A DNA stretch of 35,037 nucleotides, from NCBI RefSeq assembly GCF_022808645.1, contig NZ_JAKZKT010000039.1:1713-36749 (forward strand). The letters run 5' to 3'. Below the pieces are notes generated by a model. The model did not search any database. It was not told where the DNA came from and was given only the letters and a program-made list of their open reading frames with translations. Both the position numbers and the translations under genes were made by a program. Shown here one piece after another: positions 1 to 8,009 of this stretch. This DNA comes from Bacillus litorisediminis. Lineage in GTDB: Bacteria > Bacillota > Bacilli > Bacillales > JC228. How positions within the stretch are numbered: the stretch's first letter is position 1; each line of letters starts with the position of its first letter.

Positions 1-242
1 CCGTCGTTTTCACGAACTTTTTGCCATATCCATTTCTTCTATTGCTTGTTTCTTTTTCTCCCTTGTCGTTTGATTCATAGCCCAAATGATGGTTCATTTC
101 ACCTTTAAGCATCGACTGCAAACATAGGACCAAATATGTCTTTTTATGCTTCTTGCATATCTTCTACTGATTTAGGTTGGTACTGTTCGATAATCTTGTT
201 AGCTAATTCTACGGAGTTCGGATCTCTTTTCAATTTCCCCAT
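1..242 (-). pseudogene. IS256-type (mutator family) transposase, broken N-terminal fragment
   Basis: Read on the minus strand from an ATG at 242, the product begins MGKLKRDPNSVELANKIIEQ and continues into the DIFGPMF region typical of the N-terminus of IS256-family transposases. An in-frame TAA follows the MQEA segment. After GPMF the homology continues in another frame (MLKGEMNHHLGYE, then NRRNGYGKKFVKT). The LGYE and NRRNGYGKK motifs are characteristic of this family, whose enzymes use a DDE active site further downstream. One stop and one frameshift within about 240 bases mean it is dead. The rest lies beyond the left edge, so the element ends cannot be checked. It shows that an insertion sequence once sat beside the restriction-modification genes. 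Confidence 0.85.
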
Positions 243-284
243 TGAAAACACTCCTTTAGCTTTATACTTATTATTCTATCAAAT

Positions 285-336
285 AAAAAACTGTGTGAGT
301 AAGGAACCGTACGTATTCCTTACTTACACAGTTTAT
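285..336 (-). terminator. Inverted repeat, probable terminator of the restriction endonuclease gene
   Basis: Arms 289-306 and 316-333 are complementary at 17 of 18 positions around a 9-base loop. On the minus strand the hairpin is followed by a T-rich stretch (complement of AAATAAAAAA, 281-290). It lies about 50 bases past the stop of the 381-1280 gene. The GTGTGAGTAAGG arm could also derive from an IS256-type terminal repeat of the neighbouring transposase remnant. Confidence 0.7.
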
Positions 337-380
337 ACTACACTCCCTCTTCCTCAAATGTAGTTGCTTTTTAAAATTCA

Positions 381-1280
381 CTATAAATAAATATCAAAAT
401 TATTAAACCGCTGATTATAAACTTTAAGTAAATCATCTACAAATTTGTTGATAGAGATTTTTTCAAGTTCAATAGGAAAGTCGTTAGGTACCAAATTATC
501 TTTTTTTAATTCATCAGTTGTATTGTATAATTTCGGTACCTTCGTACTAAAATCTACGATCAAGAGTGCACATCGTTCATACTTATGATGTTCTTTTGTG
601 GGGTCTTTTCTACCATTAATAAAGTCAAAAAAACTAATATATTTTGCTATATTAGTAACGTTCTTTTTAAACTTTACTTCATTATTAACCATGGCGGCAT
701 CATCATACTCTCTTACAGGTATCATATATACTTCACCAAGGCAAAGGTTTGGGTTTAAATTATGGAGGTTTAGAGCTTCTGCGAAAGTCCTTTCAAATAA
801 AGTATCAGCATTCTTTGCAAGGCTACTCATTTGGCTTCTGATATTAATTACTAATGTTTGTTCAGTAAGTTCCTTACCTAAATAACATGTAACATTTTCA
901 TGTAGTAAAGGACCCCAACTAATTTTTTCTTTAACGGGTTTAATATTTGTTGGTTTAACACAAATATCCTGATCTTTTTGCTTTAGTAATCCAGTAATTT
1001 TTAATTCAGGTTTACTTTGCCCCAGAGGAGGAAATATTTTCGATGGATCGATATGTGCCCTAATGAGCTCGGATTTAACTAATTCATGTAAATGATTTAT
1101 TAATCCTTGAGATCTAATTAATGCTTCTTTAGCCTTTTGTCCATTACCGTATGGCTGTCCCTTTGTATTAACAGGTGATCCTTTTACGGTTGCGGTTGTA
1201 ATGGATGTTTCTAGATCATTTTTCATATTTACTAAGGCAGTATTTATATCTAATAAGTAATTCTTTGCATTATAAATCAC
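381..1280 (-). CDS. Probable type II restriction endonuclease
   Basis: This 299-residue protein is probably the nuclease partner of the adenine methyltransferase at 1872-3749, cutting unmethylated DNA at a sequence I cannot name. The nuclease call rests on position and on a charged block at residues 91-105 (PELKITGLLKQKDQD), which looks like the metal-binding strand of a PD-(D/E)XK fold: E92 and K94 followed by K102, D103 and D105. I do not recognise the specific endonuclease family. No membrane segment or signal peptide is seen. The start is GTG at 1280 with GGGGGGAAG just upstream. The gene is AT-rich like its methyltransferase partner, which fits acquisition as a unit. It is divergent from the small EVE gene across a short shared promoter region. 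Alternatively it could be an accessory protein of the system, but size and position favour the nuclease. Confidence 0.6.
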   Translation of the reverse strand: MIYNAKNYLLDINTALVNMKNDLETSITTATVKGSPVNTKGQPYGNGQKAKEALIRSQGLINHLHELVKSELIRAHIDPSKIFPPLGQSKPELKITGLLKQKDQDICVKPTNIKPVKEKISWGPLLHENVTCYLGKELTEQTLVINIRSQMSSLAKNADTLFERTFAEALNLHNLNPNLCLGEVYMIPVREYDDAAMVNNEVKFKKNVTNIAKYISFFDFINGRKDPTKEHHKYERCALLIVDFSTKVPKLYNTTDELKKDNLVPNDFPIELEKISINKFVDDLLKVYNQRFNNFDIYL

Positions 1281-1333
1281 ATTCTTCCCCCCATTTTACT
1301 AATCAATTACTATCTTATAAGTATAAACATATA

Positions 1334-1364
1334 TTGTCAAAAAAAATTTGGTGTATGGTAAAAT
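1334..1364 (+). promoter_or_regulatory. Candidate promoter for the EVE gene
   Basis: TTGTCA (1334-1339) and TAAAAT (1359-1364) resemble sigma-A -35 and -10 elements, but the spacing of 19 bases is long. They sit about 30 bases before the chosen start at 1393, in the 110-base gap shared with the divergent endonuclease gene. Confidence 0.4.
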
Positions 1365-1392
1365 GAAGAAAAGTAGATTAAAGGAGATAATT

Positions 1393-1860
1393 ATGTATTA
1401 TATTTTTGTAGTTAATGATTTAAAAAATGATTTAAAAATTATGATGAGTTGCGAAGAAATTGTGGAAAAATTGTTAGATAAGAAGTATTGGTTGTTTAAT
1501 GATAAATACCCGATTAGTAGCAGAGTAAAAAAGCTTAAACGATATGATAAAGTGTTATTGTACATGGCAGGGAATCATAGGAAATTTTTTGTGGCTTCAT
1601 TTACTTTGGATGGTGAATCAAGGAATATAGAAGAGGTTATAGGGTTAGATAATAAATTTTATGACTTTTTTAGATTTGCGATTCCTATAAAAGATGTTAG
1701 AACTTTTGTACCACCTGTTTCAATAAATACAATAATAAACGATCTTGATTTTATAAATAACAAAAAGTATTGGGGTCTATTTTTTAGACAGTCAATGAAG
1801 GCTATTAGTGAAAAAGACTATATACAAATTATTAATAGTTCACAAAAAAAAGAGCAGTAA
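1393..1860 (+). CDS. EVE-domain protein (PUA-like, modified-base reader type)
   Basis: The product is 155 residues and appears to be a stand-alone EVE domain, a PUA-like fold that in other systems binds modified bases such as methylcytosine or methyladenine. Visible family features are the start MYYIFVVND, the central RYDKVLLYMAG strand-turn (compare GDxVLLYxxG), the FFVASFTL strand and the closing WGLFFRQSMKAISEKDY segment, close to the usual EVE C-terminus. ATG 1393 is chosen over an upstream in-frame ATG at 1348 because AAAGGAG stands directly before it and the fold begins there. It is antisense to, and sits between, the endonuclease and methyltransferase genes. A role in sensing the methylation made by its neighbour is inference. 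It could also be an independent base reader. Confidence 0.7.
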   Translation: MYYIFVVNDLKNDLKIMMSCEEIVEKLLDKKYWLFNDKYPISSRVKKLKRYDKVLLYMAGNHRKFFVASFTLDGESRNIEEVIGLDNKFYDFFRFAIPIKDVRTFVPPVSINTIINDLDFINNKKYWGLFFRQSMKAISEKDYIQIINSSQKKEQ

Positions 1861-1871
1861 TAAAACTGCTC
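1842..1871 (-). terminator. Rho-independent terminator of the methyltransferase gene
   Basis: On the minus strand GAGCAG (1866-1871) pairs with CTGCTC (1852-1857) around an 8-base loop and is followed by a run of T (complement of 1843-1851). It begins directly after the methyltransferase stop and overlaps the last codons of the convergent EVE gene. Confidence 0.8.
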
Positions 1872-3749
1872 CTAAAGTTCAAGTCCGTATTTTTTTATTA
1901 AAAAGTTATCAAGTTCTTTAGGGTCATTGCAAGATTCAACATAGTCTATTTCTTGTTCGCTCAATGGTGGTATAGAAAAATTTTTAATGTATTTCTTTTG
2001 GTAACAGTAATAACCTCCACTAATCATGTAACTAGTTAATTTAATATAATAATCCATAATTGTTGAATTTAATATTTTTACTAAAACTTTTAAACTAGGA
2101 AGAGTAGCGTGGAATATACTATCAGATGATATTCCATAAATTGCATACCCATTGTTAAATAAAGCTTGTTCTTCAAACAATGTAAACTTTGGTTTATCAG
2201 AATTTGTCGGTGATATTATTTTAGCCCCAAAGCTATCAAGAGCTTGACTTCTCCCATATTCGTACCATATAGAGACACTTGGATTACCACCGTTTCGAGT
2301 GTTAAGTTCTTCTCGAGTAGCCTGTAAATAAAAATAGGCCAATGGGTATTTTTCTTTTAAGGTATTTTCAGGGATAACTTTTATACTGCCATTGCTGTCT
2401 TTATAATAAGGATAAATTATTTGAACCTTTTTCTTTACACCCCCAGTATTATGGTCAATATTTGTGCCACCCTTAATTAAAGGAACTGTAATTTCTTTTT
2501 CAATTTTATATTCTTTTCCATTGTAATATTTAGTATAGAAATCACTTTTTTCATCTATTGAATCGTTATTGCTAAGTCCTATCATATATATGCCATCTTT
2601 TTGAGTAGCTATTCCCGTACTTATTTTTAAATTTAATCCAGCATTTTCTATCTTATATATATTTCGTTTTTCTACTTCATTTAATAAGTTAATCGTTTCT
2701 GAATTTATTTCACTGTAATATAAGTCTTTTAATGATTCATTTATATCAGTTAAGTTTTCACCTTTTAAATTTCTAACTATATTATAAGATAATTTTTCTT
2801 TATAACTTTTATCAAGTGTAATAATTGATGAATAAGTTTGTGCATTAGGAAACAGACGACAGTCTTTAAAGTCAATAACTTTCTTAATCAACTTTTGCTT
2901 GATTAGAAGCTCTCTAAGAGGCTGTGCAGATTTCATTTTAAGGAAGTAATTAGGTACTATATAGCTTAAAGTTCCCTCTTGTTTTAAATAATTTACTCCT
3001 AGTTCGATGAATGCGAAATAGATATTAATACTACCAGATGTTGTTGTTTTATAATTTGCTTTGAGTTTATTTCTAGCCTCAATTTTTAAATCCTGTATTT
3101 TAATATATGGTGGATTTCCTACAATACAATCGAAACCATTAATAACTTTTTCATTCTGAAACTTCTTTAGAGCATCTTTTTCGGTGCTATCATAGCAAAC
3201 AATATTCAATTGAATTTGCTCTGTATCTATATATTCTCTATATGCAAGTAGTGTTAATAAGATTTTTGACCTTCTCACATTTTCCTCTAACAAATCCATT
3301 CCAAAAATGTTTTTCTCTATTATTTCAACTATATTTTTGGAGTTATCTCTATTAAATAACCGTTCGACGGCTCTAATTAAAAATGCTCCACTACCGCATG
3401 AAAAATCGCAAATTGTCGGATCTTTATAATGATCAACTGTTTCCGAAAGGATAAAGTCAACAATATAGTTTGGGGTATAAATTATTCCATTTTCTTCAGT
3501 CGTTTCTTTATTAAAAAGAGAATAAAAATAATCTTCAATATCTTTTAAAGTCCAAACATTTCTAATTCGTAATAATTCCTTTGCGATTTCTGGACAATGA
3601 TCTTTAAGACAACTTTTCAAAAAGTTATTCTTGATCCCTTCAGGATTAATTCCTAACTGATTTAAATAAATCCTAATTAGTTCACTTTCTATTAATAACT
3701 CCTTTGGTTGTATACCCATATTAGTTTTTTCAACTTGTAATGTAGACAA
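1872..3749 (-). CDS. N6-adenine DNA methyltransferase (Eco57I/TaqI-like)
   Basis: This 625-residue enzyme transfers a methyl group from S-adenosylmethionine to adenine N6 in a specific DNA site and would protect host DNA from the endonuclease at 381-1280. Visible motifs are motif X (IIYTPNYIVDFIL, near 89-101), SAM-binding motif I (DFSCGSGAF, 115-123), motif II (GMD, about 150) and catalytic motif IV (NPPY, 212-215). The order X-I-IV and the long C-terminal half, which would be the TaqI-like target recognition domain, indicate a gamma-class enzyme. No nuclease motif is visible, so it is probably a plain methyltransferase and not a IIG fusion. The start is TTG at 3749, supported by GAGGTGA a few bases upstream; no better ATG exists nearby. 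A LexA-like box lies about 100 bases upstream. Confidence 0.9.
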   Translation of the reverse strand: MSTLQVEKTNMGIQPKELLIESELIRIYLNQLGINPEGIKNNFLKSCLKDHCPEIAKELLRIRNVWTLKDIEDYFYSLFNKETTEENGIIYTPNYIVDFILSETVDHYKDPTICDFSCGSGAFLIRAVERLFNRDNSKNIVEIIEKNIFGMDLLEENVRRSKILLTLLAYREYIDTEQIQLNIVCYDSTEKDALKKFQNEKVINGFDCIVGNPPYIKIQDLKIEARNKLKANYKTTTSGSINIYFAFIELGVNYLKQEGTLSYIVPNYFLKMKSAQPLRELLIKQKLIKKVIDFKDCRLFPNAQTYSSIITLDKSYKEKLSYNIVRNLKGENLTDINESLKDLYYSEINSETINLLNEVEKRNIYKIENAGLNLKISTGIATQKDGIYMIGLSNNDSIDEKSDFYTKYYNGKEYKIEKEITVPLIKGGTNIDHNTGGVKKKVQIIYPYYKDSNGSIKVIPENTLKEKYPLAYFYLQATREELNTRNGGNPSVSIWYEYGRSQALDSFGAKIISPTNSDKPKFTLFEEQALFNNGYAIYGISSDSIFHATLPSLKVLVKILNSTIMDYYIKLTSYMISGGYYCYQKKYIKNFSIPPLSEQEIDYVESCNDPKELDNFLIKKYGLEL

Positions 3750-3847
3750 ATAATCACCTCATTCTCGATAATCTTTATTTTATAGGAAAGAAGAGTAAAT
3801 ATAAATACAAGAACGTTAGGGTTTGAATTAGAAAATATAACAAAACA

Positions 3848-3859
3848 GAACGCATGTTC
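3848..3859. promoter_or_regulatory. LexA (DinR)-like operator
   Basis: GAACGCATGTTC fits the Bacillus LexA core GAAC-N4-GTTC, with the central GCAT also matching the preferred RNRY pattern. The outer bases (A and C) differ from the full consensus CGAAC...GTTYG. It lies 99 bases upstream of the methyltransferase start, so SOS control of that gene is possible. No clear sigma-A promoter was found overlapping it. Confidence 0.5.
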
Positions 3860-3872
3860 CTTTTTTGATATT

Positions 3873-3884
3873 ATATCATGATAT
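3873..3884. repeat. 12-bp perfect palindrome near the LexA-like box
   Basis: ATATCATGATAT is a perfect palindrome 13 bases beyond the LexA-like box in the upstream region of the methyltransferase gene. It could be an operator, for example for a controller protein. In AT-rich DNA a chance palindrome is also possible. Confidence 0.3.
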
Positions 3885-4309
3885 GAACAAATGTGGTAAT
3901 AATTTTTGAATATAAAATTACACATGTAACTAACAATGAAGAGGGGGTATTCTTGGTTAGCAATTTTAATTGAAGAAAAAGGGGGAGGTTCGACGAATCT
4001 AGAACCAATAGCACAAAACATAGATCATGGTAGTATAAAAAACATAACCATTTAAAATGGTTTATCAGTTATGAGTTATTTTATCGATGCTTTTTAATGA
4101 TCGAATACTTGAGAGCAACAGAAAGACCTTCTGCATCTTCTTATCAGCAAGATAACGGTGTCTGTGGGACTAAAAGAATGGAGTACGATCCAGGAGATTA
4201 ACGGGAATTTATGGATATTATGCCCATTGGCTTCTCCGTCATTTTCGGTATCTTTGATTGTCTGCGGCCGTGCCAATCTGATTTTCTTGTTGAAAAATCA
4301 ACAGCTATC
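3885..4309. other. Non-coding or decayed stretch, no gene recognised
   Basis: Between the methyltransferase upstream region and the decayed permease I see only short open frames without ribosome binding sites. A 39-codon frame starting at 3936 has no Shine-Dalgarno sequence and no recognisable family. The 60-codon minus-strand frame at 4094-4276 has low-complexity composition and no start signal. The region looks like decayed coding DNA. Confidence 0.5.
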
Positions 4310-4985
4310 CTAGATCGTCTCAGATTACTTTTTTGTTTTTTATCCAAATTTTCAATTCCCATGTCAGCAGCAGCGGTTGCTAGATAGAGAAGAGAAATCG
4401 ATGTGGCTCCTGCGGATTTTACCGTTAACAGGGGTACAGATCGCCACCGGCAAGCTATGGAATAGTTGGCTCTTATCGTGGGTGATTCTCTCCATCATTC
4501 AAAAACGATTTTAGGAATCTTGTTGGGATGGTCGTTCCAATATATGATCTACGGGCTTGTGTTAACGGCTCCGCTTCCATTGGCATCGTGGAATGGGAAA
4601 ATGGATCGGGACAATCAGTGCAAAGTATAATCCAGCAAATCCGCAAAATCGATTAACGTTTGCTCCATCTCTTGTGCTTATTATATTATCGTACGTTTAT
4701 TTATTCGTGTAGCTGATCGGTCTTGCCTTCATCGTGTTACCAGCACATACGTGATTTTTTCACAAACTAAGACTCCGTCGGGGGCTTCTTAGGATTTATG
4801 TTTAATATCTGTGCGTTCATTGTGGAAATGAAAGCAACATCCCAGCGTTGGGTATATTTTGGATGTGTAGGATTGGTGTTTGTTTCCTTAGACACGGCAG
4901 TCATCACCGTCCGATTAGCTGCCAAACGGTTTGATAGGGGAATTGAGATTGAGATGATTCAAGCAAACCAGTGGCGTAGATTGCG
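4310..4985 (+). pseudogene. Decayed ABC transporter permease subunit (C-terminal part)
   Basis: Pieces of one membrane protein can be read in changing frames: EEKSMWLLRILPLTGVQIA and GKLWNSWLLSWVILSII (from about 4391), LGILLGWSFQYMIYGLVLT (about 4510-4570), YNPANPQNRLTFAPSLVLII followed by LSYVYLFV (about 4627-4712), then an end running through [17 protein letters not shown] (to about 4985). The order and motifs match the C-terminal half of the large putative ABC permease subunits of Bacillaceae. Several in-frame stops and frameshifts show the gene is dead. Its N-terminal half is missing or unreadable. It runs directly into another broken transporter gene at about 4990, so the junction between them is a deletion or recombination point. 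Confidence 0.6.
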
Positions 4986-4993
4986 GTAATATA

Positions 4994-5902
4994 ATGCCAG
5001 TTTGGTACCTCACCCCGATACCCAATAATTTCACCGTTCAGCTGATTATTATTGTTGTCGTGACCATATTATTTATTATCTCTGCTTGGACAGGATTAGG
5101 TAAAGGTATCAAGATTTTAAGTAACGCCAACATGTTTTTAGCGATTGCTTTATTAGTTTTAATGTTTATAGCTGGACCTACGATTTTAATTCTAAACATG
5201 TTCACTGATTCACTCGGCGGTTATATCCAAAATATTGTGCAAATGAGTTTCCGGATAGCTCCTTTAAATGAAGAGCATCGATCATGGATTAATGCTTGGA
5301 CGATTTTTTATTGGGCATGGTGGATTTCATGGTCTCCGTTTGTCGGCATCTTTATCGCCCGTGTCTCAAGAGGCAGAACGATCCGTGAATTTATGATTGG
5401 TGTCTTACTGCTGCCTGCATTAGTGAGCTTTTTCTGGTTTGCTGTGTTTGGTACATCTGCCATAGAGGTTCAGAAGGCCGTTGTGGCTGATCTCTCGCAG
5501 CTGGCAACTGAAGAAGTCTTGTTTGCGATTTTTAATGAATCCTCCTGGTCAACGATTTTATCGATTGTGGCAATTACACTTGTCGGTACCTTCTTTATTA
5601 CTTCAGCCGACTCTGCTACATTTGTTCTGGGTATGCAAACTACTTACGGATCACTTACACCAGCCAATTCTGTCAAAATCACATGGGGAATTGCACAGTC
5701 TACTATTGCATTAGTGCTTTTGTATAGTGGAGGGCTGCAGGCGCTCCAAAACGCGCTGATTGTCGCTGCATTTCCATTTTCAATTATCATGGTTCTGATG
5801 ATGCTGTCGCTGTATAAAGCATTAACCAAAGAGAAAAAAGAACTCGGCTTATATTTAAAACCAAAGCCTCGTAACAAACAGCCTGTGCAAAAGCAGGAGT
5901 AG
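4994..5902 (+). pseudogene. BCCT family (OpuD-like) glycine betaine transporter, N-terminally truncated
   Basis: The open frame gives 302 residues that match only the C-terminal 60% of BCCT transporters, which are normally about 500 residues with 12 membrane helices and take up betaine, choline or carnitine with sodium. The family hallmark [17 protein letters not shown] is intact, as are [14 protein letters not shown] and the [15 protein letters not shown] helix. Homology starts abruptly around residue 8 ([19 protein letters not shown]), so about the first 200 residues are gone, including the first membrane helices and part of the substrate site. The upstream DNA is a different decayed gene. 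The ATG at 4994 has no good ribosome binding site. A functional transporter is very unlikely. The 3' end is well preserved and still has a terminator, so the truncation may be fairly recent. Confidence 0.85.
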
Positions 5903-5951
5903 AGATTGGGCTAATTTGAAGCAAAGTAACTATTGTAGATGATTCATATGA

Positions 5952-5988
5952 GGTTGACCCACGCTATTTTGGGTCGCCTTTTTTTAAA
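5952..5988 (+). terminator. Rho-independent terminator after the BCCT remnant
   Basis: GACCCA (5956-5961) pairs with TGGGTC (5970-5975) around an 8-base loop and is followed by GCC and a run of seven T. It lies about 50 bases after the BCCT stop. Confidence 0.85.
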
Positions 5989-6303
5989 TTGCAAGAACAC
6001 TAACGTTTCTAGCAGTGATAAAGGGAGGGCCCTTGTATACTAAGAGGGAAGCCGTGCATTAGGACCCGTGACTCGTGCATTCCAGCCATTTGTCATTCCT
6101 GTCCAAGGGGGAGTCCAGTTCTGTCAATAGACTATTTTCCTTTTGCAAGAATCCATTTGTTTTTCTACAAAAGTACGTACTTCATCATCTTTTTTTGATC
6201 ACGAACTCCACATAATGGTTACCTATATAAAGACGAACCAATCCCCAGCTTGAAGTCCTGTTATCCAAACAACCTTATCTATCTGTTTCCAATCGTAAAA
6301 AAT
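5989..6303 (-). pseudogene. Decayed coding DNA, family not recognised
   Basis: No intact frame is present. On the minus strand, readable protein-like pieces occur in shifting frames just downstream of the 6304-6600 frame: DWKQIDKVVWITGLQAGDWF (from about 6293), then GNHYVEFVIKK, then DDEVRTFVEKQMDSCKRKIVY (to about 6125). The frame changes and stops suggest a broken gene, possibly the same one as the 98-codon frame next to it. No family could be assigned. Confidence 0.35.
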
Positions 6304-6600
6304 TTATTGCCGATACAACCCTTTTTTTCGATCGCACCACGTCAAATCTGTGTAAAGTAGAGGATAATAAAGATTACCAGAAAACTTATCATCAAAATAT
6401 TCATAGTCATTGATAACTTCAATACGCCAAACCCTTACGTGAAAATGACCAGAATAATTCATTTGTCCAAAAATTCTTCTGAGTATATTCTCGGCTATAA
6501 GACAACCCATATAAAAGGAATGACTTTTTTCCTCTAAAATTCTTAACCAGGATAAACTCCTACCCCGATCCCCATCACAAAGAAGATAGCAATGCCACAT
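6304..6600 (-). CDS. Hypothetical protein, possibly a gene fragment
   Basis: A 98-codon frame encodes a tryptophan- and tyrosine-rich protein with pieces such as HFHVRVWRIEVINDYEYFDD that look like real protein sequence. I do not recognise a family. The ATG at 6600 has no convincing ribosome binding site upstream. Protein-like pieces continue in other frames past its stop (see 5989-6303), so it may be the surviving 5' part of a frameshifted gene. No membrane segment or signal peptide is seen. Expression as a functional protein is doubtful. Confidence 0.3.
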   Translation of the reverse strand: MWHCYLLCDGDRGRSLSWLRILEEKSHSFYMGCLIAENILRRIFGQMNYSGHFHVRVWRIEVINDYEYFDDKFSGNLYYPLLYTDLTWCDRKKGLYRQ

Positions 6601-6953
6601 TTATTACATTCGCCATACTAACACCCCACATTCTATATACAATAAAAATAGTGCACTTCTTCTTAAAGAAATGCACCCATTACTTTAAAGTATATTTCTT
6701 CAAAGCCTTACTTTAAATCGGTATTATACGGTGTAATATCTTTTTGCTTTCTAAATCATTAAAAAAGGGGTGAATCTTTCCTACGAACAATTTTTTAAAT
6801 CCATTCTTCCATACCAACAATGAACTCATAAACAAAATCACCAGCAAAACCAATTAGCACTTACCGGCAATAATAAAAAATACCTTTAGTACAAGATTAC
6901 CGGTAATAAACTGCTCCAAAAATGTAAGGTCCAAGTTAGTAATTAAAAAAATA
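6601..6953. other. AT-rich intergenic stretch, nothing recognised
   Basis: About 350 AT-rich bases lie between the 6304-6600 frame and the hydrolase stop. I see no frame with a start signal, no RNA gene and no clear hairpin terminator for the hydrolase gene that ends at 6954. Confidence 0.5.
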
Positions 6954-7832
6954 TTAGCTCAAAGAAACATCAATTTTATTTAACTTAAGAAAAGAAATCA
7001 GTTTCTGATCTCTTTCATTTGATCGTTTACCAATCCAAATTAAATGTCCCCATGAATCAAGTAAACTCATTTCAGAACCTGGTATATGTTCAAAAGCAAA
7101 ATTAGGATGCTCTACCGGAATAAAACCGTCATTTTTACTATGAAGAATCAGGGTAGGACTCGTGATGGATTTTAAATCTTGTACCGTCAATTCCTTGGTT
7201 TGTTTGATATCAATCAGAAAACCATTACCCGACCGTTGACGGTTATTCATCTTTTTAAATTCCAAAACATCACTGTCATCAACATTTTGTTTAAGCTCCT
7301 GTTTCGAAAGGGAACTAAACTGCGGAGCCATCATGTTAAACATTAATTTTGAAAATAAACTGCTAAAAAAACCTAGCATCTTCCAAGTTGCCCCTTCAAC
7401 AGATGGCCGAAAGATAATATGTGCTGCTTTATACTCCATATCTTTTGGGGTCAACCATTCCTTTGAAACCGCACTTTCTAAGGTTAGGCTTTTTACTTTT
7501 TCCGGAAACAAAGAGGAAAAGCGTATTCCTGTTGGGCCGCCAGCTGAAATAGCTATCACGTGAACCTTATCAATGTTAAGATCATCTAGCAATTTCACAT
7601 AATGCTCACAAGCCTTTGTAAGACTTTCTCCTAACTCTTTTGAAGTTCTTCCGTACCCAGCTCTTGATGGGGTAATGATACAATAACCATTCTCCACTAA
7701 AGCTTTATACCCAAATTCTTCATTACAATTTGAGTGTCCTCCGTGAAATACAAGAACAGGTTCACCTTTTCCTATAACAGAATATTCAACTGCTAAACCA
7801 TTTATAGAAACTACTTCGACTCTTCTTTCCAC
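6954..7832 (-). CDS. Alpha/beta hydrolase
   Basis: This 292-residue protein is a probable cytoplasmic serine hydrolase of the alpha/beta fold, substrate unknown. The nucleophile elbow is AISAGG with Ser96, the acid is Asp235 in HSKNDGFIP, and the histidine is His263 in SWGHLIWIGK, giving a complete catalytic triad in the right order. The oxyanion-loop motif FHGGHS lies at residues 29-34. A cap-like insert of about 80 residues between the nucleophile and the acid is rich in Phe and Met and could form a hydrophobic acyl pocket. Length is normal for the family. The start is GTG at 7832, placed 8 bases after AGGGAG; an ATG slightly upstream is in another frame. The gene stands alone. A 15-bp inverted repeat pair lies 50-145 bases upstream. 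Confidence 0.85.
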   Translation of the reverse strand: MERRVEVVSINGLAVEYSVIGKGEPVLVFHGGHSNCNEEFGYKALVENGYCIITPSRAGYGRTSKELGESLTKACEHYVKLLDDLNIDKVHVIAISAGGPTGIRFSSLFPEKVKSLTLESAVSKEWLTPKDMEYKAAHIIFRPSVEGATWKMLGFFSSLFSKLMFNMMAPQFSSLSKQELKQNVDDSDVLEFKKMNNRQRSGNGFLIDIKQTKELTVQDLKSITSPTLILHSKNDGFIPVEHPNFAFEHIPGSEMSLLDSWGHLIWIGKRSNERDQKLISFLKLNKIDVSLS

Positions 7833-7879
7833 ACTTCCATCTCCCTATTTTTAACTCAATATCTCTCTACTCCAATACT

Positions 7880-7976
7880 AACATAATATTCCAACAGTAT
7901 AACTGAAACTTCGCACAAGAAAATATTGAGCAATTGCACACTTTTTCTTCCAAACATGTTATTGGAATATTATGTT
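7880..7976. repeat. Perfect 15-bp inverted repeat upstream of the hydrolase gene
   Basis: AACATAATATTCCAA (7880-7894) recurs as its exact reverse complement at 7962-7976, 67 bases apart. The pair lies between the hydrolase gene and a broken kinase gene. It could be two operator sites for a regulator, or the remains of a small mobile element end. Confidence 0.5.
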
Positions 7977-8009
7977 CAACTAAAAGTAGAAAAAATAAGG
8001 AACCGGTAT

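Noticed and set aside
289-333. Inverted repeat as an insertion-sequence terminal end pair
   Set aside because: The two arms are only 9 bases apart and sit right after a gene stop with a T-rich tail, so a terminator is simpler. An IS origin of one arm cannot be fully excluded.
598-885. 95-codon plus-strand frame inside the endonuclease gene
   Set aside because: It overlaps the longer minus-strand gene, which has a ribosome binding site and a terminator. The plus frame has neither.
1872-3749. Methyltransferase as a type IIG nuclease-methyltransferase fusion
   Set aside because: Motif X begins near residue 90 and no PD-(D/E)XK block is visible in the short N-terminal part; a separate endonuclease candidate is encoded nearby.
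3692-4021. 109-codon minus-strand frame overlapping the methyltransferase start
   Set aside because: It runs through the methyltransferase ribosome binding site and the LexA-like box and has no start signal.
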